A DNA stretch of 16,372 nt from an uncultured Phycisphaerales bacterium (GTDB lineage: Bacteria > Planctomycetota > Phycisphaerae > Phycisphaerales > SM1A02). The stretch covers positions 1 through 16,372 of the forward strand of contig CAMPIL010000030.1 in assembly GCA_946886375.1 (NCBI GenBank), written 5' to 3'. How positions within the stretch are numbered: position 1 is the stretch's first letter; the number at the start of each line of letters is the position of its first letter. The translations under genes were made by a program, and so were the position numbers. The notes beneath the pieces were generated by a model. That model ran no database searches and was not told the origin of the DNA. It worked only from the letters and a program-made list of their open reading frames with translations. Shown in pieces: positions 1 to 6,837 of the stretch.

Positions 1-482
1 CGCTCGATGCGATCGCGCCGCTCGACGACACAGCGGTGACGGCGTTCAACGATGTTCTCATCGCGGGTGGATTCGTCACCACGGCGGGCAATCAGACGGT
101 CAACAACATCGCGCGCTGGACCGGCACGGAATGGGTCGCGTTCGATGGCGCTGCCGTCGGCGTGGACAGTACGGTTCTGGCGCTGACTGTCTGGAACAGC
201 AATCTGGTCGCGTGCGGGGGGTTCAACAACGCGGGCGGAACGTTCGTGAACCGCATCGCGCGGTGGGAAGATTGCAGCGCGCCGGTGTGCCCTGCGGACA
301 TTGCCCCTGCCGGCGGGGACGGCGTCGTGAACGTCAACGATCTGCTTGCCGTCATCAACGCGTGGGGGCCCTGCGGCAATCCGAACAACTGCCCCAGCGA
401 TGTCGCGCCAGCTGGCGGCGACAGTGTTGTGAACGTCAACGATCTGCTTGCCATCATCAACGGCTGGGGAAATTGCCCCTGA
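1..482 (+). CDS. Secreted repeat protein with C-terminal dockerin-like repeats (5' partial)
   Basis: The gene enters from the left edge. Its frame is open from base 3, and the GTG at 36 is internal rather than a start. About 159 residues are visible. The first part holds two copies of a roughly 50-residue repeat with the pattern VLIAGGF..AGN..VNNIARW, then LVACGGF..AGG..VNRIARW. Such repeats are common in exported planctomycete proteins and are probably beta-propeller-like. After a CSAPVCPADIAP linker come two dockerin-like Ca-binding repeats, each GGDxVVNVNDLLAxINxWG, separated by a Cys-rich spacer (PCGNPNNCPSD), and the protein ends NCP. The tail is best read as a dockerin-like domain of the Phycisphaerae type. 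No enzymatic domain is visible and the function is unknown. The signal peptide, if present, lies outside the window. Confidence 0.8.
   Translation, partial: LDAIAPLDDTAVTAFNDVLIAGGFVTTAGNQTVNNIARWTGTEWVAFDGAAVGVDSTVLALTVWNSNLVACGGFNNAGGTFVNRIARWEDCSAPVCPADIAPAGGDGVVNVNDLLAVINAWGPCGNPNNCPSDVAPAGGDSVVNVNDLLAIINGWGNCP
327..463 (+). repeat. Near-identical DNA direct repeat encoding the two dockerin-like units
   Basis: Two copies about 34 bases long start at 327 and 429, a period of 102 bases (34 codons). They differ by a single base, GTC versus ATC (Val versus Ile), around the VNVNDLLAxIN motif. The flanking codons of the two repeats differ much more, so identity is concentrated on the Ca-binding core. 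Confidence 0.85.
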
Positions 483-517
483 ACACCGGCGACGCCGCGA
501 AATGATCCGCTTCGACT

Positions 518-539
518 TTTGAGCAGACACCGGCTCAAA
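518..539 (+). other. Small inverted repeat just before mgtE
   Basis: TTTGAGC (518-524) pairs with GCTCAAA (533-539) around an 8-base loop, ending 7 bases before the mgtE ATG. There is no T-run after it on the plus strand. It could be a weak end signal for the upstream gene or a 5' leader hairpin near the mgtE start. The function is a guess. Confidence 0.3.
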
Positions 540-546
540 TGCTCGC

Positions 547-1911
547 ATGGCCACCGAATCTGATCCTCGGCCGTGGGAAGCCCTGGAAGAAATCGCCCGG
601 GCCGGCGATGCTTCTCGGCTGGAACAATTCGTCGCCTCGCTGCCGCCGATGGAAGCGGTACGTGCCATCACGCGCCTGAACGTTGAAGATCAGGCCCGCG
701 TGCTGGCGATGCTGCCGGCCAAGCGGGCGGCGGACTTGCTGGAAGAAACGCCCGAAGTCGAAGCCCGCGAAATGCTCGAGCATCTTTCGCCCGAAGACGC
801 CGCGGCGATCCTTGCCGAAATGCCCAGCGATGAACAGGCCGATCTGCTCACGGGCCTGAGCGATGCCGACGCCGAATCCATTCTGGATGAAATGCCCGAG
901 TCCGAAGCCGCCGAGGCACGCTCGCTGGTGCGGTTCAAGCCCGATGAGGCTGGCGGACTGATGGTCACGGAGCATCTGGCCTTTCACGAGAATTCCTCGG
1001 TCGCGCGCGTGCTGGATGATCTGCGAACCAACGCGGAGCGATACGCCGGCTACGACGTCCAGTACGTCTATGTGACGTCTTCGTTCAATGATCTTGTGGG
1101 CGTGTTGCCGCTGCGCGATTTGCTGCTGACGCGGCCGGACCGGCAGATCTCCGACTTGATGATTCGCGCGCCGCTGGCGGTTGATTCACACGCGACGCTG
1201 GATGAGTTGAATGATGTGTTCGGCCGCCACGGTTTCCTGGGCGTGCCTGTCATTGATCGCGGCGGGCGATTGATTGGCGTGGTTCGCCGGGCAGATGTGG
1301 AACAGGCGCTCGCGGAGCGCGCGGGGCGAAGCTTCCTCAAGACCCAGGGCATCATCGGCGGCGATGAACTGCGCACCATGCCCACGATGGTGCGGACGTG
1401 GCGGCGATTTTACTGGCTCAGCGCGAACATCCTTCTGAACATCCTCGCGGCTTCGGTCATCGCCTTTTATGAAGAGACACTCGCGCAGGTGATTGCGCTG
1501 GCTGTCTTTCTGCCCATCATTTCGGATATGAGCGGCAACGCGGGCATTCAAGCGTCCGCCGTCAGCATGCGCGAACTTGAACTGGGGCTGATCAGGCCGC
1601 GTGAATTGCTGCGCGTGTGGACGAAAGAGATTTCCCTCGGCCTGATCAACGGCATCGCGCTGGGCGTGCTGCTGGGGACAGTGGCGTTCATCTGGAAGGG
1701 CAACGCCTGGCTGGGCGCGGTCGTCGGCGCGGCGATGATGCTCAACACCATTGTTGCCGTCACGGTCGGCGGAACCATTCCGTTGATTCTGAAGATGCTC
1801 AAAAAGGACCCGGCCCTGGCGTCCGGACCCATCCTCACCACTGTCACCGACATGTGCGGCTTCTTCTTCGCCTTGAGTTTCGCCACGCTACTTTTGTCGA
1901 AACTGACCTGA
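547..1911 (+). CDS. mgtE: Magnesium transporter MgtE
   Basis: A full-length MgtE (454 aa, usual size about 450) forming a Mg2+-gated inner-membrane channel. Residues 20-135 are the alpha-helical MgtE_N domain of repeated EMLEHLSPEDAAAILAEM-type helices. Residues 136-260 are a CBS pair, starting at AGGLMVTEH and containing GVPVIDRGGRLIGVVRRAD. Residues 288-452 form the five-helix pore domain. The pore signature is present as SGNAGIQASAVSMR (329-342), with Ser where most members have Gly. The last-helix motif DPALASGPILTTVTD is present, with Asp435 in the place of the pore Mg-binding Asp of Thermus MgtE. ATG 547 is the first in-frame Met giving a normal N-terminus; no clear SD precedes it. The 64-base gap to the upstream gene does not show whether they share a transcript. 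Family knowledge says the cytosolic N and CBS domains close the channel at high Mg2+. Confidence 0.96.
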   Translation: MATESDPRPWEALEEIARAGDASRLEQFVASLPPMEAVRAITRLNVEDQARVLAMLPAKRAADLLEETPEVEAREMLEHLSPEDAAAILAEMPSDEQADLLTGLSDADAESILDEMPESEAAEARSLVRFKPDEAGGLMVTEHLAFHENSSVARVLDDLRTNAERYAGYDVQYVYVTSSFNDLVGVLPLRDLLLTRPDRQISDLMIRAPLAVDSHATLDELNDVFGRHGFLGVPVIDRGGRLIGVVRRADVEQALAERAGRSFLKTQGIIGGDELRTMPTMVRTWRRFYWLSANILLNILAASVIAFYEETLAQVIALAVFLPIISDMSGNAGIQASAVSMRELELGLIRPRELLRVWTKEISLGLINGIALGVLLGTVAFIWKGNAWLGAVVGAAMMLNTIVAVTVGGTIPLILKMLKKDPALASGPILTTVTDMCGFFFALSFATLLLSKLT

Positions 1912-1926
1912 TGGCAGATCAATCAA

Positions 1927-2493
1927 TCAATGAGATGAATCAGCCTCGACGCCGGTCAGTCGTTCCTGTTCATCCTCAATGTCATCGTTGAACCAGCCCA
2001 GCCAGAGCGGGGCTGCGATGAGCAGCATGTACGCGAACACCACCAGCGCGCCGATGGCGACGACCTGGAACTCGAACAATATCGACGCGATCAGCAGCGC
2101 GCTCAGCATCACCGCAATCACAATGTAAATGCCCGTCTTGCTTTCACGCCTGACAATGTGGGCCTCCACCGGCGGGAGTTGATCGTCATCGGCGTGATTC
2201 TCGATCACATCGGCCGCAATCGCCGTTTCGGACCGCTCCAGAACTTCATGCGCTTCGGTGTCGCTGCGCCGCTCGACCTCGCTGGTCACAGCCAGCAGCA
2301 CGTACGCCGCCAGCAGGATCAGCGCGGGGACAATGGCGACAAACCAAAGCGTCACCATGCACACGACGATCGCCACCAGGCACGCGCCGATGACCCAGCG
2401 CAGAGCCACCCGCCCTTCACGTGCGATGTAATGAAGAAAACCCTCTTCGCGGCCGAGTTGCCGTTCCGGCGTCAGTCGAATGAGCGTTGCCAT
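1927..2493 (-). CDS. Hypothetical four-helix membrane protein
   Basis: 188 aa with no family I recognise. A strong SD (AAGGAG) lies 7 bases before the ATG at 2493, which supports both reality and start. Predicted membrane segments are at about residues 32-50, 51-70, 121-139 and 142-166. They are arranged as two hairpins around an acidic 50-residue soluble loop (71-120: EVERRSDTEAHEVLERSE, later ENHADDD), with an acidic C-terminus (FNDDIEDEQERLTG). The N-terminus is basic (RLTPERQLGREEG), suggesting cytosolic termini. It is convergent with mgtE, with only 15 bases between the stop codons and no terminator hairpin there. A link with Mg2+ transport is possible from position only. AT-rich TATATA elements near 2590-2600 may hold its promoter. 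Confidence 0.8.
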   Translation of the reverse strand: MATLIRLTPERQLGREEGFLHYIAREGRVALRWVIGACLVAIVVCMVTLWFVAIVPALILLAAYVLLAVTSEVERRSDTEAHEVLERSETAIAADVIENHADDDQLPPVEAHIVRRESKTGIYIVIAVMLSALLIASILFEFQVVAIGALVVFAYMLLIAAPLWLGWFNDDIEDEQERLTGVEADSSH

Positions 2494-2674
2494 TTGTCAT
2501 CTCCTTGCGTGCAACAGAACGCAGCAACGTGCGAGCAGCGGACACACCCCTCACCCATCGCGCCGCGTCACCAGCCGCGAATCATGACTTCATATATAAA
2601 GCCTTGCGCATGAGGCGGGCCAAGGCAAGAAGAAACTGCGAACTTTGGCATTCGTGACGAAATGCACGAAGTTG

Positions 2675-2698
2675 AGTTTGTGAATCAACGCACAAACT
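2675..2698. promoter_or_regulatory. Inverted repeat ahead of the zinc-ribbon gene, beside a -10-like TACAAT
   Basis: AGTTTGTG (2675-2682) and CACAAACT (2691-2698) form a perfect 8-bp inverted repeat with an 8-base spacer. It runs directly into TACAAT (2698-2703), which resembles a -10 box and sits 10 bases before the ATG at 2714. If TACAAT is the promoter, the mRNA would be nearly leaderless and the palindrome would cover the promoter spacer like an operator. No good -35 at normal spacing was found, so this is tentative. Confidence 0.3.
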
Positions 2699-2713
2699 AC
2701 AATTCGCGCGACG

Positions 2714-2986
2714 ATGCAGAGCATTCGCGATCTGCCGCCGCATATGCGCATCTGCGCGGGCTGCGGCTACAACCTTGGAGGTGCGCCAGCCGGGACGACG
2801 GTGACATGCCCGGAGTGTGGCATGACCGTAACACTTGCGGAACTTCAGACGATGCACATTCAGAACGCCGACGGCGTTCCCCGGTCCTTTTCACCACACG
2901 AATGGCGCATCGGCGGCAAACGCCTCATGCTTGGCATGGCGGTTGCTCTGGCCCTGGTGCTGGTGATGCTTGCGATTCTGCTGTGA
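2714..2986 (+). CDS. Small zinc-ribbon protein with C-terminal membrane anchor
   Basis: 90 aa. The N-terminal zinc ribbon has the four ligands Cys14, Cys17, Cys32 and Cys35 (ICAGCGYNLGG, then VTCPECG), a pattern frequent in planctomycete small proteins. A linker of about 30 residues follows, then one hydrophobic helix (residues 71-89, LMLGMAVALALVLVMLAIL) ending the protein, so it is tail-anchored with the ribbon in the cytosol. The role is unknown: zinc-dependent protein or nucleic acid contacts are possible. No SD precedes ATG 2714; a second Met lies at residue 11. It is divergent from the membrane protein at 1927-2493, sharing a 220-base intergenic region. Third-position GC is high and consistent with coding. 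Confidence 0.82.
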   Translation: MQSIRDLPPHMRICAGCGYNLGGAPAGTTVTCPECGMTVTLAELQTMHIQNADGVPRSFSPHEWRIGGKRLMLGMAVALALVLVMLAILL

Positions 2987-2993
2987 TCTGCAT

Positions 2994-3034
2994 GACAAAA
3001 ACGAAAAAGGCCCATGGATCGAAACCCATGAGCC
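2994..3034 (-). terminator. Rho-independent terminator on the minus strand
   Basis: Read on the minus strand, GGC and CATGG arms (3034-3026) pair with CCATG and GCC (3017-3009) around an 8-base loop, with one A/C mismatch in the stem. A T-rich tract TTTTTCGTTTTTG (3008-2996) follows. It is 240 bases beyond the malate dehydrogenase stop, so it ends either a long mdh tail or a separate small transcript in between. No T-tract exists on the plus-strand side. Confidence 0.65.
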
Positions 3035-3072
3035 CGGAGGAGAAGGTCTGTGTTCAGCGGCCCAGTCGGTCC

Positions 3073-3165
3073 TTATTGCGGCGGCCCCTGCCGTTTGCAA
3101 TCAGCACCGCACTTGACGCATTATTGTTTGAACTCCCACTGCACGCATCGGTACTTCACCCGCAA
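3073..3165 (-). pseudogene. Possible broken zinc-ribbon mini-gene
   Basis: One minus-strand frame from TTG 3165 or GTG 3159 reads VKYRCVQWEFKQ, a TAA stop (3123-3121), then CVKCGADCKRQGPPQ and a second TAA (3075-3073). Both halves are protein-like. If the Trp of CVQW was once Cys (a one-base change), the spacing would give CxxC then CxxCGxxC, a zinc-ribbon pattern. It sits between mdh and a strong minus-strand terminator. It may be a decayed gene, a sequencing error at the internal stop, or chance. No SD was found. This is inference from pattern only. Confidence 0.3.
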
Positions 3166-3230
3166 GGCCGAGAATACATCAGCATTCGCATCCTCTTATG
3201 CAACTGCCGCTGTGCAGTGAAGTTGCGCAC

Positions 3231-3256
3231 ATGAGGCCGCTGAGCGGCTGGCTCAT
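3231..3256 (-). other. GC-rich hairpin just after mdh
   Basis: ATGAG and GCCGC arms pair with GCGGC and CTCAT, giving a 10-bp stem with a TGG bulge and a TGA loop. It begins 16 bases after the malate dehydrogenase stop codon. No T-run follows on the minus strand, so it is at most a 3'-end stabilising structure or a weak terminator. Confidence 0.35.
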
Positions 3257-3272
3257 CCGTATTGAAAGAGTC

Positions 3273-4223
3273 TCACGCCAACTCAGGAAACGTCTTCTGG
3301 ACGATCGCCACCAGGTCCTTCACGTGGCTGATGGATTCATTCATGAGTTTGCGCTCATTCTCATCCATCTGAATTTCGATGACCTTTTCCATTCCGCCCG
3401 CGCCGAGCACGCATGGCACGCCGACGAAGTACCCGCCCACGCCGTACTGTCTGTCGCAGTACGCGGCGCAGGGAATGATGCGCTTTTTGTCCTTGATGAT
3501 CGCTTGGGCCATCTGGATCGTGCCGCTGGCCGGTGCGTAATAGGCGCTGGTGCCCATGAGTTTGACGATCTCGCCGCCGCCGGCTTTGGCACGTTCCACC
3601 ATCGCGGTGATCTTGTCTTGCGGCAGCAGTTGCGAAAGCGGAATGCCGTGCACAGAGGTGTAGCGCGGCAGGGGAACCATGTCATCGCCATGACCGCCCA
3701 GGAGCAGCGCGGAAATGTCTTCGACTGAACAACCCAGTTCCATCGCAATGAAGGTGCGGAACCGCGCGACGTCAAGCGCGCCGGCCTGACCGAGAATCCG
3801 GTGCGTGGGATACTTCGACGCCTTCCACGCGGTGTACACCATCGCATCCAGCGGATTGGAAACCACGATCATCACCGCGTTGGGTGAATGTTTCGCCACG
3901 TTCTCCGCAACGCTCTTGACGATCTTCACGTTGGTGGCGATCAGGTCATCGCGGCTCATGCCCGGCTTGCGGGGGATGCCCGCCGTCACGATCACCACAT
4001 CGGAGTTCGCGGTGTCTGCGTAATTGCTGGTGCCAGTGATTTTCGCATCGAAGCGCTCGATCGGTGCGCACTGGGCCAAGTCGAGCATTTTGCCTTTGAC
4101 GGCGTTCTCCTGCTCGGGAATGTCCAGCACGACGATGTCGCCAAGTTCCTTGATCGCGGCCCACAGGGCGCAACTGGCTCCCACGTTCCCGCCGCCAATG
4201 ATGCTGATTTTCGCACGTCGCAT
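3273..4223 (-). CDS. mdh: Malate dehydrogenase (NAD-dependent, LDH-like type)
   Basis: Oxidises malate to oxaloacetate with NAD+ in the TCA cycle; cytosolic. From ATG 4223 the protein is 316 aa, matching the family (about 310). Residues 10-15 are the Rossmann glycine motif GGGNVG and Asp34 (VVLDIPE) is the NAD-ribose contact. Substrate specificity is read from GIPRKPGMSR (82-91): Arg85 marks malate rather than lactate dehydrogenase, and Arg91 is also conserved. Asp151 and His178 (GGHGDDMVP) are the catalytic pair, with Arg154 nearby. An upstream in-frame ATG at 4262 would add 13 residues not typical of the family. The ATG at 4223 has AAGGGA about 12 bases upstream and puts the Rossmann strand at the usual place. 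A promoter-like pair lies 54 bases upstream. It appears monocistronic. Confidence 0.96.
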   Translation of the reverse strand: MRRAKISIIGGGNVGASCALWAAIKELGDIVVLDIPEQENAVKGKMLDLAQCAPIERFDAKITGTSNYADTANSDVVIVTAGIPRKPGMSRDDLIATNVKIVKSVAENVAKHSPNAVMIVVSNPLDAMVYTAWKASKYPTHRILGQAGALDVARFRTFIAMELGCSVEDISALLLGGHGDDMVPLPRYTSVHGIPLSQLLPQDKITAMVERAKAGGGEIVKLMGTSAYYAPASGTIQMAQAIIKDKKRIIPCAAYCDRQYGVGGYFVGVPCVLGAGGMEKVIEIQMDENERKLMNESISHVKDLVAIVQKTFPELA

Positions 4224-4276
4224 GGATCGGTATTTCCCTTGCCTGAGTGAGGTTGGTGCCAAAAAACGAGCCGCAC

Positions 4277-4304
4277 ATCATAAAGAAACTGACTGGCGCA
4301 GCAA
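4277..4304 (-). promoter_or_regulatory. Sigma70-like promoter for mdh
   Basis: On the minus strand TTGCTG (4304-4299) and TATGAT (4282-4277) are separated by 16 bases, 54 bases before the mdh ATG. The -10 is one base from consensus. Identified by eye only. Confidence 0.4.
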
Positions 4305-4422
4305 GGACGATGGCACCGGCAGCCACCACACTTGAAACGGGCATTCAGGCCGCTCAAGGTTCGCACCGTCAGAATGTCCGTGCCACGGATTCACCCGCAC
4401 GACAGCGAGGACGGCCGCTGAA

Positions 4423-4953
4423 TCACTTTTCCGCCAGCAATCGAAAATTCGCCAAGCCCTTTTCCATCGCCGCGTGGGTCTGATTGGCGGCTTCTTCTGC
4501 GTTTGGCTTGAAGTCAGTGAACTGCACCCACTGCTGCATGATGCTGGATTCGCCGGCCGTGGCCAGAACGATTCGGCGTGCGTACAGGAAGTTGGCGTTA
4601 GTCGGCTCGAAGACGACCCGCAGTTCCCGGCGCGCATCGAACATGGTGACGACCAAACTGCCCTTCTCGCCGAGGACCTCCGCACCGATGGAGTCGCCGA
4701 GCTTGGTGAAGAGCGTGGCGTTGGTGTCTGCCTCGGAGCGAATGCCGGTCAGCGCTTCGAACCCTGCAGTGCTGGTCAACAGCGACCACGCACGCCCCCG
4801 CCCGGTTTGCAGGTTCAATTGGCTGACGATCGAAACGGCTGAGCCCTTTTCCACGGGGTGGACAGTGATGGAGCGGATGGTTTGCCACGCCGCCATGACG
4901 GACACGCCGAGCGCGGCCACGCCAAGGCCCAAGGTACGAAGGCCGGAATTCAT
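4423..4953 (-). CDS. Hypothetical exported or membrane-anchored protein
   Basis: 176 aa and no family I recognise. ATG 4953 is chosen because GAGGAG lies 7 bases upstream and the reading gives a clean N-terminal hydrophobic segment (residues 5-22, LRTLGLGVAALGVSVMAA), either an uncleaved anchor or a signal peptide. The rest (about 150 residues) is a mixed alpha/beta soluble domain without cysteines or recognisable catalytic motifs. It includes a beta-like segment GSLVVTMFDARRELRVVFEP (98-117) and a C-terminal helix rich in Ala, Glu and Asn (EEAANQTHAAMEKGLANF). The in-frame sequence continues open far upstream, but that part overlaps the opposite-strand STAS gene and is not coding-like. It is divergent from the STAS gene across 166 bases. 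A TACAAT at 4998-4993 could be its -10. Confidence 0.75.
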   Translation of the reverse strand: MNSGLRTLGLGVAALGVSVMAAWQTIRSITVHPVEKGSAVSIVSQLNLQTGRGRAWSLLTSTAGFEALTGIRSEADTNATLFTKLGDSIGAEVLGEKGSLVVTMFDARRELRVVFEPTNANFLYARRIVLATAGESSIMQQWVQFTDFKPNAEEAANQTHAAMEKGLANFRLLAEK

Positions 4954-5019
4954 TGGAAATCTCCTCGCGGGTGAATTGACGAGATCAGAACAATTGTACT
5001 GGTTCAACCCGGGCAAAGT

Positions 5020-5047
5020 TTGACAGGATCGATCGCGGCAGTGTACC
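5020..5047 (+). promoter_or_regulatory. Promoter-like pair ahead of the STAS gene
   Basis: A perfect TTGACA (5020-5025) is followed after 16 bases by TGTACC (5042-5047), a weak -10, about 73 bases before the STAS ATG. Read by eye. Confidence 0.3.
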
Positions 5048-5119
5048 CTCGCAGGGCTGCGGGACAGGCGGCGGTTTGTTGGACGCAACACCTGATCCTG
5101 CACAATGCGGAGTGACATC

Positions 5120-5488
5120 ATGGCGGTGGAACGGCCCTCGGCAGACATGTCGGTTCGCCAGCGCGGCGCGGTCACAATCGTCGAGTTTCTCGACCGCCGT
5201 CTCATCGACACCGCCCGCATCGAAGCGCTGGGCGAAAAAGTGGCTGAAGTCATCGACGCCGCGCCCAACATACGTCTCATCATCAGTTTCGAAAAAGTGG
5301 AATATCTCTCCTCCACCATGCTCAACGTGCTCATCGGCATCGAGAACGCCGTGAAGCGCAAGAAGGGGCAGTTGGCGCTGACCAATCTTGACCCTGAACT
5401 GCAGAAGGTCTTTACCCTGATGAAGTTGAACAAGGTGATGACCATCTGCAAGACGGTGGATGACGCTTACAACACGATGAAAAACTGA
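5120..5488 (+). CDS. Stand-alone STAS-domain protein (anti-sigma factor antagonist type)
   Basis: 122 aa, essentially one STAS domain. GGAG at 5109-5112 is 7 bases before ATG 5120, so this start is preferred to the ATG at 5105, which would leave no SD. Strand-turn-helix features follow the SpoIIAA/RsbV pattern: GAVTIVEFLDRRLID (residues 16-30), then IRLIISFEKVEYLSSTMLNVL (51-71 region). In the latter, Ser65 sits where family members carry the Ser phosphorylated by a partner kinase. In known systems such proteins switch a sigma factor by binding its anti-sigma kinase when unphosphorylated. No kinase, phosphatase or sigma gene is beside it, so the partner is unknown. The downstream ycaQ-like gene begins 39 bases later and could be cotranscribed. 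Confidence 0.88.
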   Translation: MAVERPSADMSVRQRGAVTIVEFLDRRLIDTARIEALGEKVAEVIDAAPNIRLIISFEKVEYLSSTMLNVLIGIENAVKRKKGQLALTNLDPELQKVFTLMKLNKVMTICKTVDDAYNTMKN

Positions 5489-5527
5489 TGCGCGCTGCGG
5501 CGAGACCTCGGCCGCTATGCTGGTGCA

Positions 5528-6775
5528 ATGGCGGCGACCGGATCGAAGGTTCACGTTGTTTCATCGGCCGATGCACGGCGGCTGCTGATGCGCGCGCAGG
5601 GTTTGCTTGATGACCCCACACGCCGCGCGACGGTCCGCTCGCTGGAGGATCTCATTCACCGCATGGGGTTCGTGCAGATCGACACGATCAACGTGGTGGA
5701 GCGCGCGCATCACCTCACGCTGGGCAGCCGGATGGACGGCTACCGCCCCGCGCTGCTTGCAGAACTGCTGGAACATAAGCGCACGCTGTTTGAACACTGG
5801 ACGCACGACGCCTCGGCAATTCCCACGCAATGGTTTGCGCATTGGCGGCACCGATTCGAGCGGTACCGCACGCGCATCCGCACCAACGCATGGTGGCGCG
5901 AGCGCATCGGCAAGAATCCCGATGCGCTTATCAAGCAGGTGCGGCAGCGCATCGAAAAGGAAGGCCCGCTGCTTTCACGCGACTTTGAACCGCAGTCCAA
6001 CGGCGAAAAGCCGGCCGAGAATGGATGGTGGGGTTGGAAGCCGCAGAAGGCGGCGCTTGAGCACCTCTGGCGCACCGGTGAAATCGCAGTAGCCCGGCGC
6101 GTGGGATTTCAGAAGGTGTACGACCTCACTGAGCGGGTGATGCCCGCACAGCACCTGCGCGAAGCCTCGGACACTCAATCACACGTGGAATGGGCCTGCC
6201 GCAGCGCGTTGGAGCGCCTGGGCACCGCGACGCCCAGCGAAATCGCGGCGTTCTGGAACGCGATCGATCTGGCGGCAGCGCGCACCTGGTGCGCCGCAGC
6301 GCACCGAGCCAGCGAGATCGTCCAAGTCATCGTGGAATCCGCCGACGGTTCCAAGCCGCGCGCCGCATACGCCTTGCACGACGTGTTCGAGCGCATCAAG
6401 CGCCTGCGGAACCAAGAGAGCGCCACCGATCGCCTGCGCATTCTCAGTCCGTTTGATCCGGTGCTGCGCGATCGCAAGCGCGTCATGCGGCTGTTCGCAT
6501 TCGATTACACGTTCGAAGCCTTCGTTCCGGCGCCCAAGCGGCGTTACGGGTATTACGTGCTGCCCATCATGCAAGGCGATCGGCTCATCGGTCGTCTGGA
6601 CCCGAAGTTCCATCGCGAGCGCGGCGTGCTGGAGATCAAGGGCCTGTGGTGGGAGCCGCACATTCGGCCGACCAAGGCGCGCAAGCGGCTTCTGAGCGAT
6701 GCTCTGCTGCGCCTTGCGCAACTCATCGGCGCCGAGGAAATTCAGGCACCGCCCGACCAGGGCTGCCAGGTCTGA
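5528..6775 (+). CDS. ycaQ: YcaQ/AlkX-type DNA glycosylase (winged-helix, HTH_42 family)
   Basis: 415 aa, near full length for the family (about 400). YcaQ-type enzymes excise alkylated bases and unhook interstrand DNA crosslinks. They are built from tandem winged-helix modules. The catalytic QxD motif is present as QID (residues 50-52) in GFVQIDTINVVERAHH. Further family blocks are LFEHWTHDASAIP (87-99), GWWGWKPQKAALEHLW (166-181), RRVGFQKVYDLTERVMP (190-206), ILSPFDPVLRDRKR (305-318) and YGYYVLPIMQGDRLIGRLD (340-358). Start ATG 5528 is in line with the family N-terminus, where the first helix SSADARRLLMRAQGL begins near residue 12. No strong SD is seen. It follows the STAS gene by 39 bases and is convergent with the response regulator downstream. 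The AlkZ branch carries QxQ instead, so QID places this in the broad-substrate YcaQ branch. Confidence 0.93.
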   Translation: MAATGSKVHVVSSADARRLLMRAQGLLDDPTRRATVRSLEDLIHRMGFVQIDTINVVERAHHLTLGSRMDGYRPALLAELLEHKRTLFEHWTHDASAIPTQWFAHWRHRFERYRTRIRTNAWWRERIGKNPDALIKQVRQRIEKEGPLLSRDFEPQSNGEKPAENGWWGWKPQKAALEHLWRTGEIAVARRVGFQKVYDLTERVMPAQHLREASDTQSHVEWACRSALERLGTATPSEIAAFWNAIDLAAARTWCAAAHRASEIVQVIVESADGSKPRAAYALHDVFERIKRLRNQESATDRLRILSPFDPVLRDRKRVMRLFAFDYTFEAFVPAPKRRYGYYVLPIMQGDRLIGRLDPKFHRERGVLEIKGLWWEPHIRPTKARKRLLSDALLRLAQLIGAEEIQAPPDQGCQV

Positions 6776-6837
6776 CGCACGTTTTGAGCCGTTTCAACCG
6801 CGGTGCACGACTCGTCAGATGTGCATGAAAAACGGCA

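Noticed and set aside
1916..1930. Tetranucleotide run (ATCA repeats) between mgtE and the convergent gene
   Set aside because: Only about three units; too short to call a phase-variable repeat.
4954..5451. N-terminal extension of the minus-strand hypothetical gene up to 5451
   Set aside because: It runs antisense through the STAS gene; the SD-backed ATG at 4953 begins a proper hydrophobic N-terminus.
6771..6819. Inverted repeat TCTGACG/CGTCAGA between ycaQ and the response regulator, as a bidirectional terminator
   Set aside because: The loop is 35 bases and no T-run is properly placed on either strand; the first arm also overlaps the end of ycaQ.
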